From positions 25,698 to 89,697 of the forward strand of contig JADHSM010000016.1 of the NCBI GenBank assembly GCA_016776905.1: 64,000 nt of DNA. Reading direction: 5' to 3'. A program made the position numbers and the translations under genes. This document shows positions 1 to 8,648 of this stretch, piece by piece. The stretch comes from Planctomycetota bacterium. GTDB taxonomy: Bacteria > Planctomycetota > UBA8108 > UBA1146. The notes beneath the pieces were generated by a model. It had not been told where the DNA came from and ran no database searches. It was given only the letters and a program-made list of their open reading frames with translations. The first letter of the stretch is position 1. Every line of letters starts with the position of its first letter.

Positions 1-570
1 GAAAAAGCTTCGCAGCATGTCCCGCCCTCACCCCAATGGAGCCTCGATTGGTTCGGAAGCCTCGTCAATAGAGAGAACGGGTATTACAAAGAAGCACTCA
101 CGACTTTGATGAGACTCTATGAAACTCAATACCCAGGAGCTCTAGAACGAGGATTTGACTTCTCCCGAGATGTTCGTCTCACGAATGAAATAGGAACAGT
201 CCACTTCGCACTGGCTCGCAGGGAACGTGGAGAAACTCTTTTATCTGCTCTCATGATCTCTAAAGATTGGTTCGAAAAAACCTTGGTCGAGGATCCAGAA
301 AATGTAGTGGCATACTGGAATCTTGCTCAGATCCATGACTTGATGGCGGCGACAGAGACAAAAGACTCCACTTCCGACCAAAAACAAATACTCAATGAAA
401 AAGCAGCCGGTTATCGAGCTCTGCATGCGAAGTATAAAAAGGACGATGCCGCGAGAGACCTTGCGGTGTCCGCTCACAGAGCAGAAAACCCACCCGCGAA
501 TGCTGCCGCCGAAGCCATCGTGATTTACGAACTTCGTCCCCCTTCCGAGAGCAATGAAAGGGAAGAGTAA
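1..570 (+). CDS. TPR-type protein, 3' part only (possible cytochrome c554/TPR family)
   Basis: The reading frame is open from the first base of the window, so the gene is cut at its 5' end; the 189 visible residues end at the TAA at 568-570. The segment around ENVVAYWNLAQIHDLM has the spacing of a tetratricopeptide helix pair. The tail, with ARDLAVSAHRAENPPANAAAE followed by IVIYEL, resembles the end of planctomycete proteins that join a multihaem cytochrome c554-type domain to TPRs. No haem motif is visible in the part present, so that family call is inference. The stop overlaps the start of the next gene by one base (TAATG), so the two are probably translated together. A pair of TPR/cytochrome protein and CRTAC1 protein is a frequent arrangement in this phylum. 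Confidence 0.75.
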   Translation, partial: EKASQHVPPSPQWSLDWFGSLVNRENGYYKEALTTLMRLYETQYPGALERGFDFSRDVRLTNEIGTVHFALARRERGETLLSALMISKDWFEKTLVEDPENVVAYWNLAQIHDLMAATETKDSTSDQKQILNEKAAGYRALHAKYKKDDAARDLAVSAHRAENPPANAAAEAIVIYELRPPSESNEREE

Positions 571-2375
571 TGACGGAAGATCATTCCCCTGAGAACGATC
601 CGGAAGCCCAAGACGACGAAGTCATTGCCAAGGCCTTTAATTGGAGTCTCAAATTCATTCTCATTGCGGTAATAACAGCGGGTTTTATTTACGCTGTTAT
701 TTCCTATGAGCCAGCGGCTGAACCTATAAAGGTCGGTCCAAACATTCCGACTCTACAAAGGGGTGCGAATGACTCTGCCCCACCTCCGGAAATTCTGTTT
801 ACAGACATCAACCAATCCTCAGGTCTGAATTTCACTCACGACGATGGTGCTCGTGGCGAAAAACTACTTCCAGAGACCATGGGAAGCGGTTGCGCGTTTG
901 GCGACGTCGATGGAGATGGTGACAGCGATCTCTTTCTTGCAAGCGGCAAACCTTGGCCGTGGACGGGTGAAAAGCCTAAGACATCGACCTTACGTCTCTG
1001 GTTGAATGACGGTTCAGGTGGATTTACCGAAGTCACAGAAGAATGGAACCTTAACCTTGACGCCTATTGCACAGGTCTTGCCCTCGGTGATGTCGACGGC
1101 GATAGCGACCTTGATATTTTCGTCGCTGCAGTGGGTTCCGATCAGTTACTGATCAACGAGGGTGGATCATTCAAGGTAAAGGTCGATTCAGGTACGAGTG
1201 GCGAGTCCTCCGCTTGGTCCAGTAGTGCAGGGTTCTTCGATGCAGACGGAGATCAAGACCTCGATCTCTTCGTTTGCCAATATGTCCAATGGTCTCGCCA
1301 AAAAGACATGGACGTCGACTATAAACTCACCGGAGTGGGACGCGCATATGGCCCCCCCACTAACTTTGAAGGCAGTGCATGCCGGCTACATCTCAATGAC
1401 GGGTCAGGGAAATTCGAGGATGTCAGTGAAACAGCAGGTCTGAACTCAAAAACTTTGACACGACTGAATAAAGCCTTAGCTCTCGTCCCAGCGGATATAG
1501 ACTTCGACGGAGACGTCGACATCATCGTCGCCAATGACACCACTCGAAATTTCGTCTTCAAGAACCGTGGAGATGCCACCTTCGAGGAAGTCGGCGTTGA
1601 GACTGGGCTGGCTTATGACGGCAACGGTTCGGCAACCGGTGCCATGGGATTAGATGTGACCGATTTCAGAAATGACGGTTCTGTAGGAATCGCTGTCGCC
1701 AATTTTGCCGCAGAAATGACAGGCCTCTACAGATCCATAGGTTCCTCTGAACTGTTTATGGACGAATCTGTAAATGAGGGCATTGGCCCACCGAGTCGAA
1801 AAGCACTTTCATTTGGTCTTCTCTTCCTCGATGCCGATCTAGACGGGCGTCAAGATCTAATTCAGGCGAATGGACATCTTGAAGAAGGCATAGAACTCGT
1901 GCAACCCGGACAGAAGTATCGCCAAAAAGCTCAATTCTTCTGGAACTGCGGACTTCCCTCAGGCTGCTTCAAAGAAATCCCTCCCGAAAAAACGGGGGAT
2001 CTTTCTACGCCGGCAATCGGTCGAGGGCTCTCCTGTGCTGACATCGACGGAGACGGAGATCTCGATTTACTTTTGACTCAAGTCGGGGAGCCAGCGCTCC
2101 TTCTCCGAAATGACCAAAATACAGACCACCACTGGATTCAAATCGACACCCGTCTCATTTCACCTGGAAGTTGGATCGAGTGCCAACAAGGCGAAAAGAT
2201 TCAACGTCAGTTAACAGGTCAAACGCGCTCTTATCTCAGTCAATGCGAAGCAGTCACTACATTCGGCTTCGGATCTGACGATACTCTTCCCACGATCACC
2301 ATTCGGGAAGTGGGAAAAATTCCCGTATCTTTCACTCCAGATGCTCTCAATCAACGGGTATCCCCGCCTCGCTAA
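570..2375 (+). CDS. CRTAC1-family FG-GAP repeat protein with ASPIC/UnbV domain
   Basis: A 601-residue protein with a membrane anchor at about residues 27-48 followed by an exported region. At least six FG-GAP/VCBS calcium-binding blades are readable: FGDVDGDGDSDLF near 109, LGDVDGDSDLDIF near 173, FFDADGDQDLDLF near 222, DIDFDGDVDIIV near 310, FLDADLDGRQDLI near 420 and ADIDGDGDLDLLL near 491. The last 80 residues match the ASPIC/UnbV domain that typically closes these beta-propellers. The family is extracellular or periplasmic, and its biochemical role is not settled; adhesion or protein binding is usual speculation. The start codon overlaps the stop of the upstream gene by one base. There is no lipobox, so it is probably held by its single transmembrane segment. 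Confidence 0.9.
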   Translation: MTEDHSPENDPEAQDDEVIAKAFNWSLKFILIAVITAGFIYAVISYEPAAEPIKVGPNIPTLQRGANDSAPPPEILFTDINQSSGLNFTHDDGARGEKLLPETMGSGCAFGDVDGDGDSDLFLASGKPWPWTGEKPKTSTLRLWLNDGSGGFTEVTEEWNLNLDAYCTGLALGDVDGDSDLDIFVAAVGSDQLLINEGGSFKVKVDSGTSGESSAWSSSAGFFDADGDQDLDLFVCQYVQWSRQKDMDVDYKLTGVGRAYGPPTNFEGSACRLHLNDGSGKFEDVSETAGLNSKTLTRLNKALALVPADIDFDGDVDIIVANDTTRNFVFKNRGDATFEEVGVETGLAYDGNGSATGAMGLDVTDFRNDGSVGIAVANFAAEMTGLYRSIGSSELFMDESVNEGIGPPSRKALSFGLLFLDADLDGRQDLIQANGHLEEGIELVQPGQKYRQKAQFFWNCGLPSGCFKEIPPEKTGDLSTPAIGRGLSCADIDGDGDLDLLLTQVGEPALLLRNDQNTDHHWIQIDTRLISPGSWIECQQGEKIQRQLTGQTRSYLSQCEAVTTFGFGSDDTLPTITIREVGKIPVSFTPDALNQRVSPPR

Positions 2376-2511
2376 TCCTCCCTAACTGTCTAACGTGAAC
2401 GAAGTCATCCCAAAACTCTTTGGGCTCTCAACTATCACACCCTGAGTGATATACATGAGGATTAGTGATCTCAGACACACGCAAAAACTATTTCTTTCTA
2501 GGAGCCTCCCT

Positions 2512-3333
2512 ATGAAATTTGCTACCTCGATAGTGTTGTTCTTTATATCAATGATTCATTGCGTTGGACTTCAAGCTCAATCTGCAAACCTTGAAATCAT
2601 AGGTGGAGAAGGTTTTGCTGACACGGTGGTGACCGCTCAAATTTTGGCGACGACTGATCTACAAACCCATGGTTTCAGTCTCGGACTCGCTCACGACCCC
2701 GCCACTTTACAAATTGAGTCACTGAGTAGCATTCGTGGTGGTGCACTTCTACAGGCCCTCAATGCAAACTCTGGACCTGACTTCTTCGAAGTGAACATGA
2801 ATCCTGCCAATGGATCAGGTTTCACGGTTGCTTGTATCACCGACTTGTTCAATCCGTTCGATTTGCTCCCCATCATGAATCTACAAGTCTTGTTGGAAAT
2901 CGACTATCGGATTATCCCCAGTGCAGTTGTCGGCACCATATCGACGATTAATTTCACTTCCGCATTAGGGCAGCCTCCTGTTCAGACTGTCATGGTCCTC
3001 GAACTTGACGAAGTCATTCCAACTCTCACTCAAGGGTCTATTCTTGTAACAGAGCCTCTATTCCTTAGGGGAGACCTGAATCAGAGCGGTACTATTTCGC
3101 TTCTTGACGGAGTGCTTCTGCTCTATCGGGTATCAGGACTTCAATCTCCGGGGTCATGTAATGACGCAGACGACATCAACGACGATGGAGTCTTAACCAT
3201 CGGAGATGCGGTCTATCTGTTCCAGTACATGTTCACTGGAGGATCACCGATTCCTGGATCCACAGGTCAGTGTGGACCTGATCAAACCAGTAACGACGGT
3301 CTCGATTGCGTGGAGTTTCTCGCCTGCGATTGA
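2512..3333 (+). CDS. secreted cohesin/dockerin-like protein
   Basis: I place the start at the ATG at 2512, because AGGAG sits 7 bases before it and the first 23 residues (MKFATSIVLFFISMIHCVGL plus QAQ) form a signal peptide. An in-frame ATG at 2446 would bury that peptide. Residues about 25-175 resemble a cohesin-like beta-sandwich. From residue 186 the sequence carries two calcium-loop repeats (RGDLNQSGTISLLDG and DDINDDGVLTIGDAVYLFQY) with the spacing of a dockerin or EF-hand pair, and two cysteine pairs. The C-terminal repeat is very common in secreted planctomycete proteins, where it probably serves surface attachment or sorting rather than a true cellulosome. It stands alone between the CRTAC1 gene and the DUF309 gene. 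Confidence 0.8.
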   Translation: MKFATSIVLFFISMIHCVGLQAQSANLEIIGGEGFADTVVTAQILATTDLQTHGFSLGLAHDPATLQIESLSSIRGGALLQALNANSGPDFFEVNMNPANGSGFTVACITDLFNPFDLLPIMNLQVLLEIDYRIIPSAVVGTISTINFTSALGQPPVQTVMVLELDEVIPTLTQGSILVTEPLFLRGDLNQSGTISLLDGVLLLYRVSGLQSPGSCNDADDINDDGVLTIGDAVYLFQYMFTGGSPIPGSTGQCGPDQTSNDGLDCVEFLACD

Positions 3334-3529
3334 TTTCCAAAATAAGGAAATCCGGGTTCGATCCATTCTTCTGATATTATCCTGCTCCTAGACACCTCCC
3401 GGATGGGAGAAATGTGTCTTCGACTTCTCGTAACCACTTCTCGAAAACCGTAAATTTATGGTTCATCCCCGGGTATTCTGACGGTGGCGAATTTGCCAAT
3501 GGTCAGCTCGATACAAAAGGGGGAAAACT

Positions 3530-4015
3530 GTGGTTCAAGATAGAATTCGATATCTTCCCACCGCTCCCATTCCAAAAACTCCCTATTGGCCAGGTGTGAA
3601 TCAACGAGATCCCGATTTCCACATTCTTCCAAGAAGTGATCAAACCCAATGGCGAGAAAATCCCGGATACCTTCACGGCATCGATCTTTTTAATCATGGT
3701 TGTTACTGGGAAGCCCACGAAGCTTGGGAAGATCTCTGGTTACCCTTGGAAAAAATCGATCCGGTCCGTATTCATACTCAGGGGCTGATCCAGGCGAGTG
3801 CTGCATTATTAAAGATCAGACTTCAGCAACCTCTACCCGCTTCGAGCATTTGGCATAGAGGAAAAGCACGTCTTGAAGAAATTCAACTTCGATTTCCAAA
3901 TGAGATTTACCGTGGGATTGAATTAGTCGCCTTCTGCAAAAGTATTGATCAAATTCTTAAGGAAGAAAATCCGGATTTCTCACAACCACAAATCAGACTG
4001 GGTTCGGCGTCCTAA
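3530..4015 (+). CDS. DUF309 domain protein
   Basis: A 161-residue protein starting at GTG with a purine-rich AGGGGGAAA before it. The core WEAHEAWEDLW at residues 60-70, preceded by FNHGCY and followed by QGLIQASAALLKI, is the signature of the DUF309 family, small all-helical proteins with a conserved HxxxE-type site that may bind a metal. No function is established for the family. Its stop overlaps the start of the pseudouridine synthase by one base (TAATG), and that gene overlaps the next, so the four genes from 3530 to 6880 form one operon. The overlap says only that it is co-translated with an RNA-modifying enzyme. Confidence 0.85.
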   Translation: MVQDRIRYLPTAPIPKTPYWPGVNQRDPDFHILPRSDQTQWRENPGYLHGIDLFNHGCYWEAHEAWEDLWLPLEKIDPVRIHTQGLIQASAALLKIRLQQPLPASSIWHRGKARLEEIQLRFPNEIYRGIELVAFCKSIDQILKEENPDFSQPQIRLGSAS

Positions 4016-4716
4016 TGCTTCCCAGAATCATTGAAACGAATGAAGAAGCGATCTATGCGTCCAAGCCATCTGGAATGTTTGTCCATCCCACCGATGAACT
4101 ACGGCGATCAGGAGAAACTTTACTCACTTGGCTCCGTGACCGTGTGGGGCATTATGTATATCCAGTTCACAGAATCGACCGAGCATCCTCAGGGGTCGTA
4201 TGTATGGGAAAAACGTCTCAATCGGCTGCACTTCTTCAAGAAGCGATTGGAAGCAAGAAGGCGAGTAAGCAATACATCGTATTGGCACGAGGAGAGACTG
4301 CTGACGTATTCACATGCGACGTCCCATTGAGTCGGAAAAAGAAAGAAGATCCGGTCCCCGCTTGCACTCATTTTAGAAAACTCCTGAGTCACTCAGGTTT
4401 CTCACTGCTGGAAGCCTCTATTGAAACAGGGAGAAGACATCAGATTCGGCGTCATCTGGCCCGAATGGGTCACCAGGTGGCTGGAGATAGCACTTATGGC
4501 AAAGGCAAGATCAATGAATGGCTCAGAAATGACTTTGGGCTACCCAGGCTTTTCCTCCATGCATATCATCTCGATCATCCTGAGATAAAGACACTGCCTC
4601 GTCAGAGCTTGATCGATCCTCTTCCCTCTGACTTGCTTGTCTTTTTACGTCTGTTCACGGGAAACCCGGACCTCTGGCCCAATGGCTGGATCCCCGACAC
4701 TGAAGGAACCACATGA
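4015..4716 (+). CDS. RluA-family RNA pseudouridine synthase (TruC-like)
   Basis: A 233-residue enzyme converting a uridine in RNA to pseudouridine. The catalytic motif HRIDRASSGV at residues 52-61 contains the essential Asp55. Other RluA-family blocks are visible: the KPSGMFVHP segment near the N-terminus, KQYIVLARG, and the ETGRRHQIRRHLARMGHQVAGD block that precedes GDSTYGKG. There is no N-terminal S4 domain, and length and order fit TruC (tRNA position 65) better than RluD, but the exact target cannot be read from sequence. It overlaps DUF309 by one base upstream and the glycosyltransferase by four bases (ATGA) downstream. Confidence 0.88.
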   Translation: MLPRIIETNEEAIYASKPSGMFVHPTDELRRSGETLLTWLRDRVGHYVYPVHRIDRASSGVVCMGKTSQSAALLQEAIGSKKASKQYIVLARGETADVFTCDVPLSRKKKEDPVPACTHFRKLLSHSGFSLLEASIETGRRHQIRRHLARMGHQVAGDSTYGKGKINEWLRNDFGLPRLFLHAYHLDHPEIKTLPRQSLIDPLPSDLLVFLRLFTGNPDLWPNGWIPDTEGTT

Positions 4717-6266
4717 AACAAGGCGAGTCTCTCAATCGCATCATATGGGGAATTCCACTCTCATTCCTGATCCTACGTATTGTCATGCAGGGGATTCTTT
4801 TTCCTTGGGAGCTGAGCGGTGATGAAGCTCAATACTGGGATTGGACCAGAAATCCTTCACTTTCGTATTATACGAAAGGTCCAGGCGTGCCTTGGCTGAT
4901 CACGGCAATGACTTCATTTTTTGGAGATACGATTCTGGGGATTAGAAGTGGTACTTTCCTATGCCATGCCATCGCAGGCATCGCTGTGGGTCTCCTTGCA
5001 AGAACCATCAGTAAGGGACAGAGAAATGTAGTCCTATACTCTTCTCTTGGTTTTCAATGTGTCCTCGCCTATCAGGTATCAGGATCACTGATGACGGTCG
5101 ACATGATGATGGTTGCAGGCTGGCTTGTTGCGACGGTCGCGGCTGTTGAAACCTACGAAAAGATTCTCTGTCATGAATCCGTCAAAGGTCCTCTCGCATG
5201 GATGGGGATTGGACTGGGCTTCGCCTTTCTGGCGAAATACACCGCCCTTCTCGGATTACTGGGGATCGTTCTCGGCTTATGGCCCGTGCGTAAAAAGTTG
5301 ATCTCCGCCAAAGGTTTCTCTTCAGGGATCACGATGTGTGCGGTCTTTTTCCTACTAGGAGTCGCTCCAGTCGTCATCTGGAACGCCACCCGAGGTTGGC
5401 CCACTGTGAGTCACTTACTCGGTCATCTCCATGTGGAAGGTGGCGACAGTGGCACCACCTCCTGGCTCGACTTCAACCCCATGTGGACAGTGACCTACTT
5501 TTTGCAAGTTCTCGGCCTAGCAGGGCCCTTCCTTGGCTACATCTTGTTTCGAGGGAGTTGGTCCACATGGAAACGTCGGGATTCCGCACCCGGAAGTGAA
5601 CATGTTGCTCTATGGAGCGCACTTCCGGTACTGATCTTTTATCTGTTGGTATCCATAAAAGGCTCCACAGAAGGCAATTGGATGGCGGGCGCATACGGTC
5701 CTCTGATTCCGTTGGGAGTTTGCTGGCTTCTTCGTGAAACGAAACCAGGACTACAATCCGGTCTTACGAAAATCATTGCAGCACGTTCTCTCTTCACAGG
5801 ATTTATCCTGCTCTCACTCCCCTTTCTGGGACCCCTTCTGAATGAAGGATTGAAAAAGTGGGATGCCACGCCTTTATCACTTCACCGAATTTCTGGCCAT
5901 TCAACTTTTGCTACAGATCTCCATCGATTACTGACAGACAATGACCTCCTCGAGCAACCCATCGTCTGTGACTACTATGACAAAACTGCACTCCTTGCGT
6001 TTTACTTGCCGAACAAGCCTGCGATTCATTGTGCATCTGTGGTTTTAGGCTCTCGCCCATCAGCCTACGACGATTTCGAGTCCACACGCTTTCCACAAGA
6101 AAGACATCTGAACAAAAAATTGGTGTTGGTGGGTGCCGATGAATCTCGTTGGAAACAACATCTGGATCTCTCGTCACTGGAACCTCTAGGAATGATTAAA
6201 CAAAGAAATCGCCCCCGGGAAATCTTTGTCGGAACCCTGAATTCTTTAAAGGGAGGATCACCGTGA
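4713..6266 (+). CDS. GT39/ArnT-like membrane glycosyltransferase
   Basis: A 517-residue membrane protein with about 11 hydrophobic segments. The first loop carries ELSGDEAQYWDW with Asp37-Glu38, the acidic pair that defines the GT-C fold glycosyltransferases of the ArnT/PMT group, followed by SYYTKGPGVPWLI. Such enzymes move a sugar from a polyprenyl-phosphate carrier to lipid A, protein or another envelope acceptor on the periplasmic face. The substrate here is not determinable. The C-terminal 130 residues form a soluble domain. It overlaps the pseudouridine synthase by four bases (ATGA) and the PAP2 gene by four (GTGA). A PAP2 phosphatase next door fits turnover of the lipid carrier or modification of the same lipid. 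Confidence 0.85.
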   Translation: MKQGESLNRIIWGIPLSFLILRIVMQGILFPWELSGDEAQYWDWTRNPSLSYYTKGPGVPWLITAMTSFFGDTILGIRSGTFLCHAIAGIAVGLLARTISKGQRNVVLYSSLGFQCVLAYQVSGSLMTVDMMMVAGWLVATVAAVETYEKILCHESVKGPLAWMGIGLGFAFLAKYTALLGLLGIVLGLWPVRKKLISAKGFSSGITMCAVFFLLGVAPVVIWNATRGWPTVSHLLGHLHVEGGDSGTTSWLDFNPMWTVTYFLQVLGLAGPFLGYILFRGSWSTWKRRDSAPGSEHVALWSALPVLIFYLLVSIKGSTEGNWMAGAYGPLIPLGVCWLLRETKPGLQSGLTKIIAARSLFTGFILLSLPFLGPLLNEGLKKWDATPLSLHRISGHSTFATDLHRLLTDNDLLEQPIVCDYYDKTALLAFYLPNKPAIHCASVVLGSRPSAYDDFESTRFPQERHLNKKLVLVGADESRWKQHLDLSSLEPLGMIKQRNRPREIFVGTLNSLKGGSP

Positions 6267-6880
6267 AAGACGGATTGAAAGATACACTGACCGTTCAACC
6301 CATTCCAAACTGGGCATTCTTCAGTAGCTTCCATTTGATCTTAGGAATCGCAGTACTGGACGCATGGATTCTGAAGAAGATGCCTGTTGATTTTGGCCAA
6401 CGGGGTGATTTCCAATCCTCACTTCGAGTTTTGGGCTATCTGCCAAATTGGATGGTCCTGTCAGCAATGATCGCCCTGATTTCTCAGGGCTCAGCCGCCT
6501 TGAGATTAAAAAGAACCGCGCTTGCGGTCTTTCTGACCCCACTTCTGAGCGGGGTTGCCGCCGCCTGTCTCAAACCATTGATCAGACGACCTGATCCTGT
6601 TATTGGCGCAGAGGGAGATTGGGGACCCGTTCCATGGGGCTCCGAATGGTGGGATGGCACGGATCTCTGCTTCCCCAGTGAACATGCCGCAGTGGCCTTT
6701 GGAGCCGCTCTGGCAATAGGGCGACGATATCCCAACATCATGCCGCTCGCCCTCCTAGGAGCCTTTGGCTGCGCCGCTACGAGAGTCTACGAACGGGGAC
6801 ACAATCCATCAGACGTGGCGGCCAGTTTGCTGCTATCCCTCGCTGTGAGTCATGCCATAGAGAAATATCTCGATAAGTGA
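6263..6880 (+). CDS. PAP2-family phosphatase
   Basis: A 205-residue membrane protein starting at GTG inside the stop of the previous gene. The three PAP2 motifs are present: KPLIRRP at residues 104-110 (shorter than the usual KX6RP), PSEH at 138-141 with His141 as acid/base, and RVYERGHNPSD at 174-184 with Arg174 and the nucleophile His180. Hydrophobic stretches flank the motifs as expected for the six-helix core. Family members remove phosphate from lipid phosphates such as undecaprenyl diphosphate, phosphatidate or lipid A at the periplasmic face. Being the last gene of the operon with a GT39 enzyme, it most likely works on a polyprenyl carrier or on lipid A. Confidence 0.85.
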   Translation: MKDGLKDTLTVQPIPNWAFFSSFHLILGIAVLDAWILKKMPVDFGQRGDFQSSLRVLGYLPNWMVLSAMIALISQGSAALRLKRTALAVFLTPLLSGVAAACLKPLIRRPDPVIGAEGDWGPVPWGSEWWDGTDLCFPSEHAAVAFGAALAIGRRYPNIMPLALLGAFGCAATRVYERGHNPSDVAASLLLSLAVSHAIEKYLDK

Positions 6881-6993
6881 CTATTAGGCCAAAAATCCCT
6901 CAATTCAGGCAACAAAAGTAAAAATCGTGACAAGTGTATTCTGGACTTAATTGTAGAGAGAAACCTCCACTCATCGTAGTTATCTTTTGGTGT

Positions 6994-7311
6994 ATGGAAG
7001 AGTACAGAAACGATCCACTACCCTTCGATCCAGATTCGGTAAGTGATCTTTTGCGCACAATGGCCCATCCCATGAGACTCAGAATGCTGCAACTACTTTT
7101 AGTGAACAGGTTCAATGTTGGGGAATTAGCGAGTGCGTGTAAGATTCAAAACCATATGGCATCGGAACACCTCAGACTCATGCAGAGGTCAGGCCTCCTG
7201 TCGAGTCAGCGTGAAGGTCGCAAGATCTATTACACGGTGACAAATACAGGTGTGATCAATCTCATGAACTGTGTTTCGGGCTACGGAACTCAGACCAGTA
7301 CCATTATCTGA
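6994..7311 (+). CDS. ArsR-type winged-helix regulator
   Basis: A 105-residue regulator if read from the ATG at 6994; a GTG at 6934 would add 20 residues that look unrelated, and neither start has a good ribosome binding site. DLLRTMAHPMRLRMLQLL is the typical first helix pair of ArsR/SmtB proteins, followed by the recognition region NVGELASACKIQNHMASEHL and a wing (LLSSQREGRKIYYTV). There is no CxC metal site in the alpha-3 helix, so metal sensing is not supported; a single Cys occurs in the recognition region. It ends convergent to the exporter operon, and no operator is recognisable. A link to either neighbouring operon is possible but unproven. Confidence 0.8.
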   Translation: MEEYRNDPLPFDPDSVSDLLRTMAHPMRLRMLQLLLVNRFNVGELASACKIQNHMASEHLRLMQRSGLLSSQREGRKIYYTVTNTGVINLMNCVSGYGTQTSTII

Positions 7312-7354
7312 TCTGACTGAATCTAGACCGATACCGATATGAAACCATCCTTAT

Positions 7355-7372
7355 TTCGTCACTGGTGACGAA
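7355..7372. repeat. inverted repeat across the permease stop codon
   Basis: TTCGTCAC-TG-GTGACGAA, eight perfect base pairs on each side of two bases. It covers the stop codon of the permease gene (7359-7361) and lies in the short convergent space after the ArsR-type gene. No T-run follows on either strand, so a standard intrinsic terminator is not supported; a protein-binding palindrome or an RNA-stabilising stem are alternatives. Confidence 0.4.
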
Positions 7373-8648
7373 GTGCTGTGATGGGATCTAGAGCTGCAGC
7401 TCTCTTTGCAGGGTAAATACCTGATGATATTCCGACTGCTACGGAAATCGTCAGAGCTATGACTATGCTTGAGGGAGTAATGACCGCCGTCCATCCCGTG
7501 AATAGGACGAGGATTTGGACAAGGCCAAAGCCCAGCAAGATCCCCAGCACCCCTCCCAGGATCGAGATAGTCGTCGTCTCCGTAAGGAACTGGGCGATGA
7601 TGTGTTTTCGTTGAGCTCCAAGAGCTCTTCTTACGCCAATCTCCCGAGTTCTCTCGGTGACTGTCGCTAGCATAATATTGGCAATCCCGATCCCACCCAC
7701 CAAGAGCGAAATCGAAGCAATCGCCACCAGAGCGATGTTGAACACTTGTTGTGTTTTTCGACGTTGGGCCAGCACTTCAAGAGGCACGATGAGTTCGTAA
7801 TCTTTTTCAGGATGATTCCGGGATAATAGAGCCTCGACCATCTTTGAGACGATAAGGACGCGATCCAAATCTGTGACTTCAATCACAATCTGATTCAGCT
7901 CAACATCGGTCGCTTCCCAACTACCAGCACCGCCTGAGAAGGACCGAGTGCCTTGCCGCTTCAATACGGTGTTGTAAGGGACATAAATCTCAGAACTGCG
8001 AGCATCTGAAACAAGGGCCTTCTGGGCATAACCTTGGAATCGCTCCTCACCAAGAACACCTACAATCTGAAACTGCTGGTCGTCGATGGCAAGATTGAAC
8101 CCCAATGGATTTTCATAGATTCCCAGTTCTTCCAACAGGCCAGGTCTCACGATACAGACTCTCGCAAGTTGATCCTCATCCTGTGAACTCAAGCCTCTCC
8201 CCAGTTCGATATTGAGGCCAAAGGTCTCTAAATACTCGGGCTCTACGGCAAAAAGTGTACTCTCAAGATAGCGGCTTCCATTCCACACCTTCTTCTTGTT
8301 CAAGTGGACAGGAAGAACTTTTTTAATACCAGGAATCGTCTCAAGGATCTGCCGGTGATCTTTAAATTTCAAACCATAGAAATTTATCATGCCTCCACGG
8401 CGTCCGCCGCTCGCATTCGTACCTTCCGGTTCTTCTGATTCAACAGAATTGACAATGATGTTCTGGATCCCTAGTCGCCCTATTTCCTGAAGCAACTCTC
8501 TCTCTGCGCCAGCACCTAATGCGAGCATGGCGATCACTGACCCGACTCCAAAAACGACACCCAACATCGTAAGGATAGTCCGCATCGGATACCCCAAAAG
8601 ACTCTGGAGACCCATGCGTAGCATCTCCTTTTTCTTCCTGGATATCAT
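7359..8648 (-). CDS. MacB-type ABC exporter permease (FtsX domain)
   Basis: A 429-residue permease. One transmembrane helix near residues 21-46 (TILTMLGVVFGVGSVIAML) leads into a periplasmic MacB-PCD domain of about 240 residues, and three helices follow from about residue 305 with the FtsX signature ATVTERTREIGVRRALGA. The short C-terminal TM pair ends in PAKRAAALDPITALRHQ, a very typical end for MacB-like permeases. Unlike MacB itself, the ATPase is a separate gene, which overlaps this one by four bases. It would move a substrate from the periplasm towards the membrane fusion protein and TolC by mechanotransmission. The substrate is unknown; antibiotics, lipopeptides or small peptides are known for relatives. 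Confidence 0.92.
   Translation of the reverse strand: MISRKKKEMLRMGLQSLLGYPMRTILTMLGVVFGVGSVIAMLALGAGAERELLQEIGRLGIQNIIVNSVESEEPEGTNASGGRRGGMINFYGLKFKDHRQILETIPGIKKVLPVHLNKKKVWNGSRYLESTLFAVEPEYLETFGLNIELGRGLSSQDEDQLARVCIVRPGLLEELGIYENPLGFNLAIDDQQFQIVGVLGEERFQGYAQKALVSDARSSEIYVPYNTVLKRQGTRSFSGGAGSWEATDVELNQIVIEVTDLDRVLIVSKMVEALLSRNHPEKDYELIVPLEVLAQRRKTQQVFNIALVAIASISLLVGGIGIANIMLATVTERTREIGVRRALGAQRKHIIAQFLTETTTISILGGVLGILLGFGLVQILVLFTGWTAVITPSSIVIALTISVAVGISSGIYPAKRAAALDPITALRHQ

Noticed and set aside
3332..3352. Terminator after the dockerin-like gene (GATTTCC/GGAAATC stem)
   Set aside because: The stem is seven pairs and A-T rich, overlaps the stop codon and is followed by CGGGTTCG rather than a T-run.
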